From an uncultured Alphaproteobacteria bacterium (GTDB taxonomy: Bacteria > Pseudomonadota > Alphaproteobacteria > Micropepsales > Micropepsaceae): DNA of 35,494 nucleotides. The first letter of the stretch is position 1, and each line of letters begins with the position of its first letter. Position numbers and translations under genes: made by a program. The stretch covers positions 1-35,494 of the forward strand of contig CALMGU010000004.1 in assembly GCA_937865685.1 (NCBI GenBank), in the 5' to 3' direction. Under the pieces are notes generated by a model. The model had not been told where the DNA came from. It ran no database searches and was given only the letters and a program-made list of their open reading frames with translations. This document shows positions 16,664 through 23,764 of this stretch, piece by piece.

Positions 16664-17446
16664 ATGACACGGTTTGCCGTCCTGGAAGACCTGCGCAACC
16701 GTCCCGTCGGCGACCAGGGAGCGATGCGCGCCGCGCGCAAGGGCTTTCGCACCCGCATTCCCATCCAGCGCGACAATGTCTTGTTCGGCGAGGCCCTGGT
16801 CGAGGCGCGGGACCGTGGCCTGAAAGGCGAGAATTTCTATGCCAGCGACCGCAACCCGCCTTACTGGCACCGCGTGGAAGGCGCGACGGACAAATTGCTG
16901 CTGCGTCCCTCGGTGGCGGACAAATTGCGCAAGGTCGATGCGCGCGCGGGCAAGGCGGGGCTGGAATTGTTCCTGTTCGATGCCTGGCGCCCCCGCGCCG
17001 TGCAGGCCTATTTTCACGATGTCTGGATGCCGCAGCAATTGCAGCGCCGCGATCCCGCGCTCACCGGTTCGCGCCTGACCGAAGAAGTGGAACGCTATTG
17101 GTCGGCGCCCAGCAGCGACGAGAATTCGCCCGCGCCCCACGCCACCGGCGCTGCCGTCGATCTCACCTTGCGCTGGAAGGATGGCGAGGCGCTGTGGATG
17201 GGTTCGCTGTTCGACGATGCGACCGCATTGGCCGCGCGCGACCGTTTCGAATCTTTGGCGGCGGATAATTTTTCCTTTTCCGATCAGGAAGCACGCGCCA
17301 ATCGGCGCCTGCTGCATTGGCTGATGACCGAAGAAGGCTTTGCCGGCCATCCGGACGAATGGTGGCATTTTTCCTGGGGCGATCAGATGTGGGCCGCGCT
17401 CACCGGCGCGGGCGCCGCGCATTACGGCCTGGCGCACGCATCTTAA
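16664..17446 (+). CDS. ddpX: D-alanyl-D-alanine dipeptidase (VanX/DdpX-like, M15)
   Basis: 260 residues, no signal peptide. The M15D zinc site is visible: His149 and Asp156 in PHATGAAVDL, and His225 in DEWWHFSW with Glu222 as the general base. The arginine of DAWRP (106-110) is the conserved transition-state residue. Such enzymes split D-Ala-D-Ala, either for recycling of peptidoglycan or, in resistance clusters, to remove the vancomycin target. No vanA/vanH-type partners are present, so recycling is more likely. The ATG follows AGGAAAG at good spacing. Confidence 0.9.
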   Translation: MTRFAVLEDLRNRPVGDQGAMRAARKGFRTRIPIQRDNVLFGEALVEARDRGLKGENFYASDRNPPYWHRVEGATDKLLLRPSVADKLRKVDARAGKAGLELFLFDAWRPRAVQAYFHDVWMPQQLQRRDPALTGSRLTEEVERYWSAPSSDENSPAPHATGAAVDLTLRWKDGEALWMGSLFDDATALAARDRFESLAADNFSFSDQEARANRRLLHWLMTEEGFAGHPDEWWHFSWGDQMWAALTGAGAAHYGLAHAS

Positions 17447-17472
17447 CGCGCCGCAATTTCAGCGCGTTTTTC

Positions 17473-18795
17473 CTATTTCAGGACTGGCCGGAACGCGCCG
17501 TCCCAGCCGGGGCCAGGCGGATGGGTTTCGAAATAACGGATGCGCGCGCGATAAAGATCATAAAGCGTCTGGCTGGCGCCCGACAGCCGCGCGCATTGCT
17601 CGATCAGTGCTCGCGCCTTGTCCCATTGCTGATTTCTCAGGCACTGGAAAATATGCTCATGGAAGGTGGCGAGAGCGCGGACCTTGGGCGATGTCCGCGC
17701 TGCCCGATGATCCAGCATGGCGTAGAGATGGATCGGCGGATCGTCCTGGCCTTGCGCGAAATAATCCACTTCCAGAAAAGCGAAGCCCAGACCCGCGGTC
17801 GCTTGGGTTTCCTGCGCGACGATGATGGAAGGGCCATAATTGCGCGACAAGGCTTGCAGCAGCGCGGCCAGGCGCGGGGCATCGCCGGTGACGCTGTAGT
17901 TGAGCCGGCCGTGGCCGCCAAAACCGCCCGCGATTGCCGGTCCCGTGGCGACACCGATGCCGATTTCCACCAAGGGGATTTCCGGCCCGCCCGGCCTGTA
18001 TCCGGCGACGAGATCTTCATTCACCCGCGCCAGCGCCGCGATCATGCCATTGGCGGCTTCGCAGGCATGGGCGGCATGGGCCGGATCGTCCAGCGGCGCG
18101 TTCCAATAGGCGGTGAAGCCGTCGGCGGTGAGCCGGTCGATCACCCCGCCATGGCGCAGCACCTGTCCCATCAGCGGGGTCAGGACCTGTTCCAGCAAAC
18201 GGGTGAAGCCTTTAGGGTCCTCGCGGAACATGGCGGACAGATCGGCCAGGCCGCGCACGCCGCACGCCAGATAGGTGATGTTGCGGGTCTCCCCATCCAG
18301 CGGCAGCAGGGATGGATTGCGCGCGATCCGCTCGATGGCGGCGCGAGGCAAGGAATCGGCAAAGGCCAGCCGCAGATCCCGCTTCAGGGTGCGGATCTGT
18401 GCCATGCGCGCGGCGGCGGCGGCCGCAAAGGCCAGAAGCAGCATCGTGCCGGTGCCGGCCACGTCCAGCGCATCGCCGCGCAGCCTTGCGCACAACAGGC
18501 CCAGATAGAAGGCGGCGATCAGTCCGCACAGAATGAACAACGCCGCGCGGTGAATATGCGTCTTCAGCACCAGCGCGATCGCGGCGGCGCCGGTGACAAG
18601 CAGAAACGCCATTTCCGCGAATTTCGCCCAGAATGGCCGCGCGATATGGACCGCGCCCCAGGCATGCCAGACGCCGTCCTGGATCCTGGTGAACCAAAGC
18701 ATCACGGCGGATTGGTCGGCGAACAGCACCGCCAGCCCCAGGATCAGAACCGCCATGGATGGCACCAGCACCGCGATGGGTTTTGGAACCGACAT
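17473..18795 (-). CDS. Membrane nucleotide-cyclase homologue with degenerate active site
   Basis: 440 residues. About four hydrophobic segments lie in residues 8-125, then a linker, then a class III adenylyl/guanylyl cyclase domain (about 165-330) and a helical C-terminal tail. Homology is clear: GVIDRLTADGFTAYWNAPLDDPAHA and IGIGVATGPAIAGGFGGHGRLNYSV match CHASE2-type cyclases. But the first metal Asp of the FxDVRGFT motif is Gly179 (ACGVRG), and the Asn and Arg of GDxVNxAxR are Arg308 and Leu312. The second metal Asp (Asp225) remains. It is therefore probably a non-catalytic receptor or regulator. The start is uncertain: GAGGAG directly abuts the ATG. Confidence 0.82.
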   Translation of the reverse strand: MSVPKPIAVLVPSMAVLILGLAVLFADQSAVMLWFTRIQDGVWHAWGAVHIARPFWAKFAEMAFLLVTGAAAIALVLKTHIHRAALFILCGLIAAFYLGLLCARLRGDALDVAGTGTMLLLAFAAAAAARMAQIRTLKRDLRLAFADSLPRAAIERIARNPSLLPLDGETRNITYLACGVRGLADLSAMFREDPKGFTRLLEQVLTPLMGQVLRHGGVIDRLTADGFTAYWNAPLDDPAHAAHACEAANGMIAALARVNEDLVAGYRPGGPEIPLVEIGIGVATGPAIAGGFGGHGRLNYSVTGDAPRLAALLQALSRNYGPSIIVAQETQATAGLGFAFLEVDYFAQGQDDPPIHLYAMLDHRAARTSPKVRALATFHEHIFQCLRNQQWDKARALIEQCARLSGASQTLYDLYRARIRYFETHPPGPGWDGAFRPVLK

Positions 18796-18928
18796 CTCCT
18801 CGAAGTCCGCGATTCGGCAACGTCTGGGTGTAGCGCGAATTGTCCTTCGCCCAAACCGCCCGCCCCAGGCAAACCCGTGAGTTCCGCGGAATAAATTTCG
18901 GGCCGTCGGTTGCGGCGATGCGCGCCGC

Positions 18929-19360
18929 TCAGCGGCTGACGCGAATGGCGACCTGGGCCAAGAGAATCTTGGCGCCTTTCTTGCCCAAGGCGCGGTCGGT
19001 GACAGCCTGCAGCCGGGTGACCAGCAAAATCACGTCCGGCTGGGCATCGGTGCGCACCGTGTTGGCGGTGAAGGCCATCAGGCTGCGGACATAGGCATCG
19101 CGCAAGACCGGCATCGAGCGGGTGGCGACCTCCCTTAAAGCCTCATCGGGCACGTCCAGCCCCACGCCCACCATCAGCATGCCCTCGGCGCGGTTGTCGT
19201 CCACGATGGTGGTGTAGATCGGGTCGAGCGACAGATAGCTCGCGGCCTGGGTGAGCTTGTGCTCCGATGATTTTTTGTCGCCGCCTTCCTCCGCCCCCAG
19301 TGCCGCCAGCGGCAAAAAGGTCAGAAGGCCAAGCCAGATGGGAAGACGCCCAAACCGCAT
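18929..19360 (-). CDS. Exported small protein, weakly FliL-like
   Basis: 143 residues from ATG 19360; an in-frame TTG at 19366 is the alternative. An N-terminal hydrophobic segment (RLPIWLGLLTFLPLAALGAEE) looks like a signal peptide. The mature part, YLSLDPIYTTIVDDNRAEGM followed by VGLDVPDEALREVATRSMPVLRDAYVRSLMAFT and KILLAQVAIRVSR, resembles FliL, whose periplasmic domain has a similar helix-then-terminal-strand plan. No flagellar genes are nearby, so the link is only a suggestion. Confidence 0.65.
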   Translation of the reverse strand: MRFGRLPIWLGLLTFLPLAALGAEEGGDKKSSEHKLTQAASYLSLDPIYTTIVDDNRAEGMLMVGVGLDVPDEALREVATRSMPVLRDAYVRSLMAFTANTVRTDAQPDVILLVTRLQAVTDRALGKKGAKILLAQVAIRVSR

Positions 19361-19617
19361 GGCCAAGCATAAGCCACGGATTGGTAAATGAAATTTTAAT
19401 GGTGGCGTCCGGCAGGCGGGACTTCGGTTCGGTCATTCCCCCTGTCGGGGGGAATGGTGGAGCTGAGCGGAGTGAGGGCGATTAAGCAAAAGGTCCGGGG
19501 GACCTTTTGCCGCCCGAACGCCGAGCGGACCTCTGGGCCCGCGAAGGCCGGGATCGAGAGCGATGCCGTGATCCAAGGGATTGCTTCGGTTCGGTCATTC
19601 CGCCCTGTCGGGGGGAA
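19361..19617. repeat. Near-identical 50-base direct repeats and palindromes beside tRNA-Ala
   Basis: No credible gene in this stretch. A 50/51-base sequence occurs at 19422-19471 and again at 19584-19634, differing by one inserted G. Each copy holds a CATTCC...GGAATG hairpin followed by the last 17 bases of tRNA-Ala (TGGTGGAGCTGAGCGGA on the plus strand). Between them, GCAAAAGGTCC (19486-19496) and GGACCTTTTGC (19500-19510) form an 11-bp stem with a GGG loop. The hairpin beside the intact tRNA is its likely terminator. Confidence 0.85.
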
Positions 19618-19693
19618 TGGTGGAGCTGAGCGGAATCGAACCGCTGGCCTCCTCATTGCGAACGAGGCGCTCTCCCAACTGAGCTACAGCCCC
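19618..19693 (-). tRNA. tRNA-Ala(CGC)
   Basis: 76 bases with encoded CCA. The acceptor stem GGGGCTG/CAGCTCC contains the G3:U70 pair that marks alanine tRNAs, with discriminator A. D arm TAGCTCAGTTGGGAGAGC, T arm GGTTCGATTCC. The anticodon loop TTCGCAA gives anticodon CGC, reading GCG. Its 3' 17 bases are copied at 19455-19471. Confidence 0.96.
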
Positions 19694-19699
19694 GAACCG

Positions 19700-19728
19700 G
19701 TCCTTGCCGTGTAACGACCGGCAAGGAC
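19700..19728 (-). other. Stem-loop in the 5' leader of pre-tRNA-Ala
   Basis: GTCCTTGCCG (19700-19709) and CGGCAAGGAC (19719-19728) form a perfect 10-bp stem with a 9-base loop, beginning almost at the predicted transcription start and ending 6 bases before the mature tRNA. It may protect the leader or affect RNase P processing. Confidence 0.6.
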
Positions 19729-19732
19729 GGGG

Positions 19733-19761
19733 GTTTTAGGAAGGCCCAGGGTGCCCGTCAA
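19733..19761 (-). promoter_or_regulatory. Sigma-70-type promoter of tRNA-Ala
   Basis: On the minus strand TTGACG (19761-19756) is followed after exactly 17 bases by TAAAAC (19738-19733). This is the best promoter match in the window and is placed about 40 bases upstream of the mature tRNA. Confidence 0.65.
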
Positions 19762-19830
19762 GGCGGCGGGAAAATTCAGGCTTTCCCTGGCAAACCCGGC
19801 TTGCGGGCGAAGGCCGGGGATCGTTACAAC

Positions 19831-20127
19831 ATGAGAATGAACCCTATCTTCTTCCTGCTCATCGAATTGCTGGAAATCTACAAGTGGATCGTGATCGCCG
19901 CCGTGATCGTGAGCTGGCTGATCGTTTTCAATGTGATCAACACTTACAACAATTTCGTCCGCTCGCTGCTGCACATGCTGAGCGCCCTGACCGAGCCGGT
20001 GTTCCGGCGGGTCCGCAAGTTCCTGCCGCCCATGGGAGGGCTGGACCTGTCGCCGATCATCGTGTTCGTGATCATCATCACGCTGCAATACACGATCGGC
20101 TGGATCAGCGCGCGATACGGTATCTGA
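19831..20127 (+). CDS. YggT family integral membrane protein
   Basis: 98 residues from ATG 19831 (ATG 19837 is also possible; an upstream TTG at 19801 gives an unlikely charged extension). Two hydrophobic regions (IFFLLIELLEIYKWIVIAAVIVSWLIVF and SPIIVFVIIITLQYTIGW) flank the conserved LTEPVFRRVRKFLPPMGGLDLSPI. This is the YGGT family, linked in other organisms to membrane or thylakoid organisation and osmotic tolerance; the molecular function is unknown. It ends 4 bases before folD and is likely in one operon with it. Confidence 0.9.
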   Translation: MRMNPIFFLLIELLEIYKWIVIAAVIVSWLIVFNVINTYNNFVRSLLHMLSALTEPVFRRVRKFLPPMGGLDLSPIIVFVIIITLQYTIGWISARYGI

Positions 20128-20131
20128 CGTC

Positions 20132-21016
20132 ATGACCGCCACCATTATCGATGGCAAGGCGTCCGCCGCCAGACTGCGCGAAAAGATCGCCGCCGAAACC
20201 GCCCGGCTGAAATCCGCGCATGGCTTGCAGCCCGGTCTTGCCACCGTGCTGGTGGGCAATGATCCGGCATCCGAAGTCTATGTCCGCAACAAGGGCAAGA
20301 CCGCCGAAGCGCTGGGATTCAAATCGGTGCATGTGGCGCTTCCCGCCGACACCAGCCAGGAAACCTTGCTGGCGAAAGTGCGCGAGCTTTCCGCCGACAC
20401 ATCCGTCCATGGCATCCTGGTGCAACTGCCGCTGCCCAAGCATCTGGACGAAGCCGCGGTGCTGGATGCGCTCGATCCCGCCAAGGATGTCGACGCGCTG
20501 ACGCCTACCAATGCGGGCCTGCTGTTGTCGGGCCGCGCGCATCTTGTCTCCTGCACGCCCGCGGGCGTGATGCTTCTGCTGAAGGAATATGTGGGCGACA
20601 TCGCGGGCAAGGATGTGCTGGTGATCGGCCGCTCGCTCTTGTTCGGAAAGCCGGCGGCGCAACTGCTACTGGCCGCCAACGCCACCGTCACCATGGCCCA
20701 TTCGCGCTCCCGCGACCTGCCCGCCATCGCGCGCCGCGCCGACATTCTGGTCGCCGCCATCGGCAAGCCCGAACTGGTGAAAGCCGATTGGATCAAACCG
20801 GGCGCCACTGTGATCGATGTGGGCATCAATCGCGTCGATGCCGGCGGCGGCAAGACCAAACTGGTCGGCGATGTCGATTACGAAGCGGCGAAGGAAGTCG
20901 CGGGCGCGATCACCCCGGTGCCGGGCGGCGTCGGTGCGATGACCATCGTTTGCCTGATGCAGAATACTTTAATCGCGGCTTGCGCCCAGAACGGATTGCC
21001 GCTGCCGAAGCTTTAG
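20132..21016 (+). CDS. folD: Bifunctional methylenetetrahydrofolate dehydrogenase/cyclohydrolase
   Basis: 294 residues. It oxidises 5,10-methylene-THF to methenyl-THF and hydrolyses it to 10-formyl-THF, in the cytoplasm. The catalytic lysine lies in SEVYVRNKGKTAEALG (about residue 55) and the GILVQLPLPKHLD motif follows. The NADP-binding Rossmann part starts at DVLVIGRSLLFGKPAAQLLL, and PVPGGVGAMTI near the C terminus is invariant. It supplies one-carbon units alongside metK in this window, although the two are far apart. Its 3' end overlaps the convergent SCO gene by 4 bases. Confidence 0.98.
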   Translation: MTATIIDGKASAARLREKIAAETARLKSAHGLQPGLATVLVGNDPASEVYVRNKGKTAEALGFKSVHVALPADTSQETLLAKVRELSADTSVHGILVQLPLPKHLDEAAVLDALDPAKDVDALTPTNAGLLLSGRAHLVSCTPAGVMLLLKEYVGDIAGKDVLVIGRSLLFGKPAAQLLLAANATVTMAHSRSRDLPAIARRADILVAAIGKPELVKADWIKPGATVIDVGINRVDAGGGKTKLVGDVDYEAAKEVAGAITPVPGGVGAMTIVCLMQNTLIAACAQNGLPLPKL

Positions 21017-21621
21017 AGCTTCGCTTTCAGCTTCTGCGCCAGATCTTCCGGTGTGGTGGCTTCGTCGTAAAAGCTCTTAAGCTTGCCGTCCGGTCCCATC
21101 AGATACATCACGCTGGAATGGTCCATGGCATAGGTGCCGTTTTCCACGGGGCCCTTCTTGGCATAGACGCGGAATTCCTTCTCCACTTTCGCGATCTGGT
21201 CCGGCGTGCCGGTCAGGCCGACAAATTGCGGGCCGAACGCCGCCACATATTTCTTGATCACATCCGGCGTGTCGCGCTCCGGATCGATGGTGATGAAGAC
21301 CGGCACGATGCGGTCCTTGTCCGGGCCCAGCCTGTCCAGGGCCGCCGCCATCAGGGCGAGGGTGGTGGGACAGACATCGGGACAGAAGGTGTAGCCGAAA
21401 TAGATCAGCTGGTATTTGCCGCCGAAATCCGTTGAGGCGCGGGGCTTGCCGTCCTGGTCGGTCAAGGCATAAGGCCCGCCCACGGCGATCTGGCCGGTGA
21501 TCACGCTGCCGCCCAACTGGGGCACCTGATCGCCTTTCATCCAGAGAAAAGCACCCAGGGCTGCCGCCGCCAGCAGCGCCAGGACGAGCCACACTTCCTT
21601 GGACCTGAACATCGAAGCCAT
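21013..21621 (-). CDS. SCO1/SenC family copper metallochaperone
   Basis: 202 residues from ATG 21621 (ATG 21612 is the alternative). An N-terminal membrane anchor (VWLVLALLAAAALGAFLWM) is followed by a thioredoxin-like domain facing the periplasm. The copper site is CPDVC (Cys80, Cys84) with His168 in YAMDHSSVMYL. SCO proteins deliver copper to the CuA site of cytochrome c oxidase. It is divergent from regB, as in the senC-reg loci of other alphaproteobacteria. GGAAGGGG before the start comes from the dispersed intergenic repeat also seen at pheT. Confidence 0.93.
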   Translation of the reverse strand: MASMFRSKEVWLVLALLAAAALGAFLWMKGDQVPQLGGSVITGQIAVGGPYALTDQDGKPRASTDFGGKYQLIYFGYTFCPDVCPTTLALMAAALDRLGPDKDRIVPVFITIDPERDTPDVIKKYVAAFGPQFVGLTGTPDQIAKVEKEFRVYAKKGPVENGTYAMDHSSVMYLMGPDGKLKSFYDEATTPEDLAQKLKAKL

Positions 21622-21662
21622 TAACCCCTTCCGGCCTTCGCATCGCAAGCGCGGCTCCGAAA
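21622..21662. repeat. Short copy of the dispersed intergenic repeat upstream of the SCO gene
   Basis: AACCCCTTCCGGCCTTCGCA is nearly the same as the module in front of pheT and similar to one at 31871-31889. On the minus strand it gives GGAAGGGG, the ribosome site of the SCO gene. The rest of the 80 bases before regB shows no further hairpin of note. Confidence 0.6.
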
Positions 21663-21700
21663 GCCTGTGACGGATGCAAAAAAGATTTTAGAGTGTTTCG

Positions 21701-23089
21701 GTGTCCGAGGCGTCTTCAAAACCGATCAAGCCCAGGCTTTATGTCGCATCGCGGACCGGCGCGGAGCGGGGCCGGGTGCGTCTTCGCACCCTGTCCAATC
21801 TGCGCTGGCTGGCGATTTCCGGACAGTTGGCGGCGCTGTTTCTGGTCTATTTCGCCTTCGGCTACAGCCTGCCTTTGGGTTATTGCGCGCTTGCCATCGC
21901 GGTCAGCGCGGTCCTGAACATCGTGCTGGCGCTGCGCTATCCCGCCAGCCATCGCCTCGCCAATCGCGAGGCCAGCTATTATCTCGCCTTCGACGTGCTG
22001 CAGCTGGCGGCGTTGCTCTATCTGACCGGCGGCATCACCAATCCCTTCGCGCTGATGTTCGTGGCGCCGGTGGTGATCGCGGCCGCCACGCTCAACCTGG
22101 GCAATACGCTGGTGTTGGCAGGGATTGCTTTTGTTTCCGTCAGCCTGATCGGCATTTTTCATCGGCCCCTGCCCTGGCCCGCCGGCGATGTGCTGGAGTT
22201 GCCGCAGCTTTATCAGGCCGGCATCTGGGCGGCACTGGTGATCGGCATCGGCTTTACCTCCGTCTATGCCTGGCGCATCGCTTCGGAATCCGCCCGCATG
22301 TCAGCGGGCCTGGCAGCCACGCAACTGGCCTTGGCGCGCGAGCATCGCCTGGCGTCGCTGGGCGCGCTGGCCACGGCGGCGGCGCATGAGTTGGGCACGC
22401 CGCTCGGCACCATTGCCGTGGTGGCGCGCGAACTGGAGCGGGCGCTGCCCGCCAATTCCGCCGAAGTCGAGGATGTGCGGCTTCTGCGCGATCAGGCCGA
22501 ACGCTGCCGCGCCATCATCGCCCGCCTCGCCAATCCGGAAGAAGCCATGCTGGGCCAGGCGGCGCGGCTGCCCTTGGGGGCGCTCCTGGACGACATTGCC
22601 GCCCCGCATCGCGGCGATGATGTGGATATCACCGTGGCCGTGCCCCATGGCGATGCCGACAATCCGGTTCCGCAGGTCTGGCGCGCGCCGGAACTGCTGC
22701 ACGGGTTGGGCAATATCATCGAGAACGCCGCCGATTTCGCCAAGACCGAAGTGCGGATGCAGGCGTCCTGGGATGTCAACAATCTCCATGTGGTGATCGA
22801 GGATGACGGCCCCGGCTTTGCGCCGGAGATTTTCGAGCGGATCGGCGAGCCCTATGTCACGTCCCGGCCGGGGCATCATGCGCCCGGCGACACCGAGATC
22901 AACCCCGGCGCGCTGGGCGAGCATGAGGGCATGGGGCTGGGCTTTTTCATCGCCAAAGTCCTGCTCGAACAGACCGGCGGCACGGTGAAAGCGGGCAATC
23001 CGGCGGGCGGCGGCGCGCGTGTTTCCATCGTCTGGCCCAGGGGCGTGATCGACGGCCCGGAGCCGCCGGTCCAAAGTGAGGCAAATTGA
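21701..23089 (+). CDS. regB: Redox-sensing sensor histidine kinase RegB/ActS (PrrB)
   Basis: 462 residues. Six hydrophobic segments in residues 35-195 include the quinone-binding loop GGITNPF (110-116). The H box places the phosphorylated His229 in ATAAAHELGTPLG. Cys269 in AERCRAII matches the redox-active cysteine of RegB. The ATPase domain has an N box (GNIIENAADFA), G1 (EDDGPGF) and G2 (GMGLGFFIAKVLLEQTGG). It phosphorylates RegA when electron flow changes and controls respiratory, carbon and nitrogen genes. The GTG start lacks a strong ribosome site. regA follows after 123 bases. Confidence 0.95.
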   Translation: MSEASSKPIKPRLYVASRTGAERGRVRLRTLSNLRWLAISGQLAALFLVYFAFGYSLPLGYCALAIAVSAVLNIVLALRYPASHRLANREASYYLAFDVLQLAALLYLTGGITNPFALMFVAPVVIAAATLNLGNTLVLAGIAFVSVSLIGIFHRPLPWPAGDVLELPQLYQAGIWAALVIGIGFTSVYAWRIASESARMSAGLAATQLALAREHRLASLGALATAAAHELGTPLGTIAVVARELERALPANSAEVEDVRLLRDQAERCRAIIARLANPEEAMLGQAARLPLGALLDDIAAPHRGDDVDITVAVPHGDADNPVPQVWRAPELLHGLGNIIENAADFAKTEVRMQASWDVNNLHVVIEDDGPGFAPEIFERIGEPYVTSRPGHHAPGDTEINPGALGEHEGMGLGFFIAKVLLEQTGGTVKAGNPAGGGARVSIVWPRGVIDGPEPPVQSEAN

Positions 23090-23212
23090 GACGGATTGAC
23101 GCGCCCCGCGCACGGTACTATGTCCCCGGCGCATGGGACGCCAGCCAGGAAAAGTGCGAGCCCGTTAGCGGGCGAGCGGTTTTCCGTCCGGCTGCGCGAC
23201 CAGGAATAAGTG

Positions 23213-23764
23213 ATGACTGCCTCTGAAATGAGCACCACCGAAGACAAGACCTTGCTGATCGTGGAGGACGACCGTCCTCTGCGCGAGCGGCTGGCGCGCG
23301 CCATGGAAGCGCGCGGCTTCACCGTGGCGATCGCGGAATCGGTGGCCGAAGGCCGGGCCCGCGCCAAGGAAGCCCCGCCCGCTTACGCCGTGGTGGATCT
23401 CAAACTGGAAGATGGCAACGGCCTGGACGTGGTGGAAACCCTGCACAGCGTGCGCCCGGATGGCCGCGTGGTGGTGCTGACCGGTTTCGGCAATATCGCC
23501 ACCGCCGTGGCGGCGGTGAAATACGGCGCCGTCGATTACCTGCCCAAGCCCGCCGATGCCGACGATATCCTGGCGGCCTTGCTGGCGACGCCGGGCGGCA
23601 AGCCCAAGCCGCCGGAAAATCCCATGTCCGCCGACCGCGTGCGCTGGGAACATATCCAGCGGGTCTATGAACTCTGCGGCCACAACGTGTCCGAGACCGC
23701 GCGGCGGCTCAACATGCACCGCCGCACTCTGCAGCGGATTCTCGCCAAGCGCAGTCCGCGCTAG
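23213..23764 (+). CDS. regA: Response regulator RegA/ActR (PrrA)
   Basis: 183 residues from ATG 23213, with AGGA 7 bases upstream. The receiver domain has the acidic pair VEDD (18-20) and phospho-acceptor Asp62 in VVDLKLEDGNG; LTGFGNI and YLPKPAD complete the active site. The Fis-type helix-turn-helix at the C terminus (IQRVYELCGHNVSETARRLNMHRRTLQRILAKR) is the highly conserved RegA DNA-binding domain. It is the partner of the kinase upstream. Its last 56 bases overlap the convergent PAP2 gene. Confidence 0.96.
   Translation: MTASEMSTTEDKTLLIVEDDRPLRERLARAMEARGFTVAIAESVAEGRARAKEAPPAYAVVDLKLEDGNGLDVVETLHSVRPDGRVVVLTGFGNIATAVAAVKYGAVDYLPKPADADDILAALLATPGGKPKPPENPMSADRVRWEHIQRVYELCGHNVSETARRLNMHRRTLQRILAKRSPR

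Noticed and set aside
16646..17437. Minus-strand ORF opposite the VanX-like dipeptidase
   Set aside because: No family features, while the plus-strand reading has every zinc-site residue.
16664..17446. Vancomycin-resistance cluster
   Set aside because: Only a VanX-like dipeptidase and, 8 kb away, a VanZ-like protein are present; there is no VanA-type ligase, VanH or VanRS. Both genes are common in susceptible bacteria.
17317..18894. 525-codon plus-strand ORF opposite the cyclase-like gene
   Set aside because: Composition is rich in Gly, Arg, Gln and His without any domain; it is the complement of a clear cyclase homologue.
19422..19634. CRISPR array
   Set aside because: Only two copies of the repeat, one of them containing tRNA sequence, with a 112-base gap; no cas genes.
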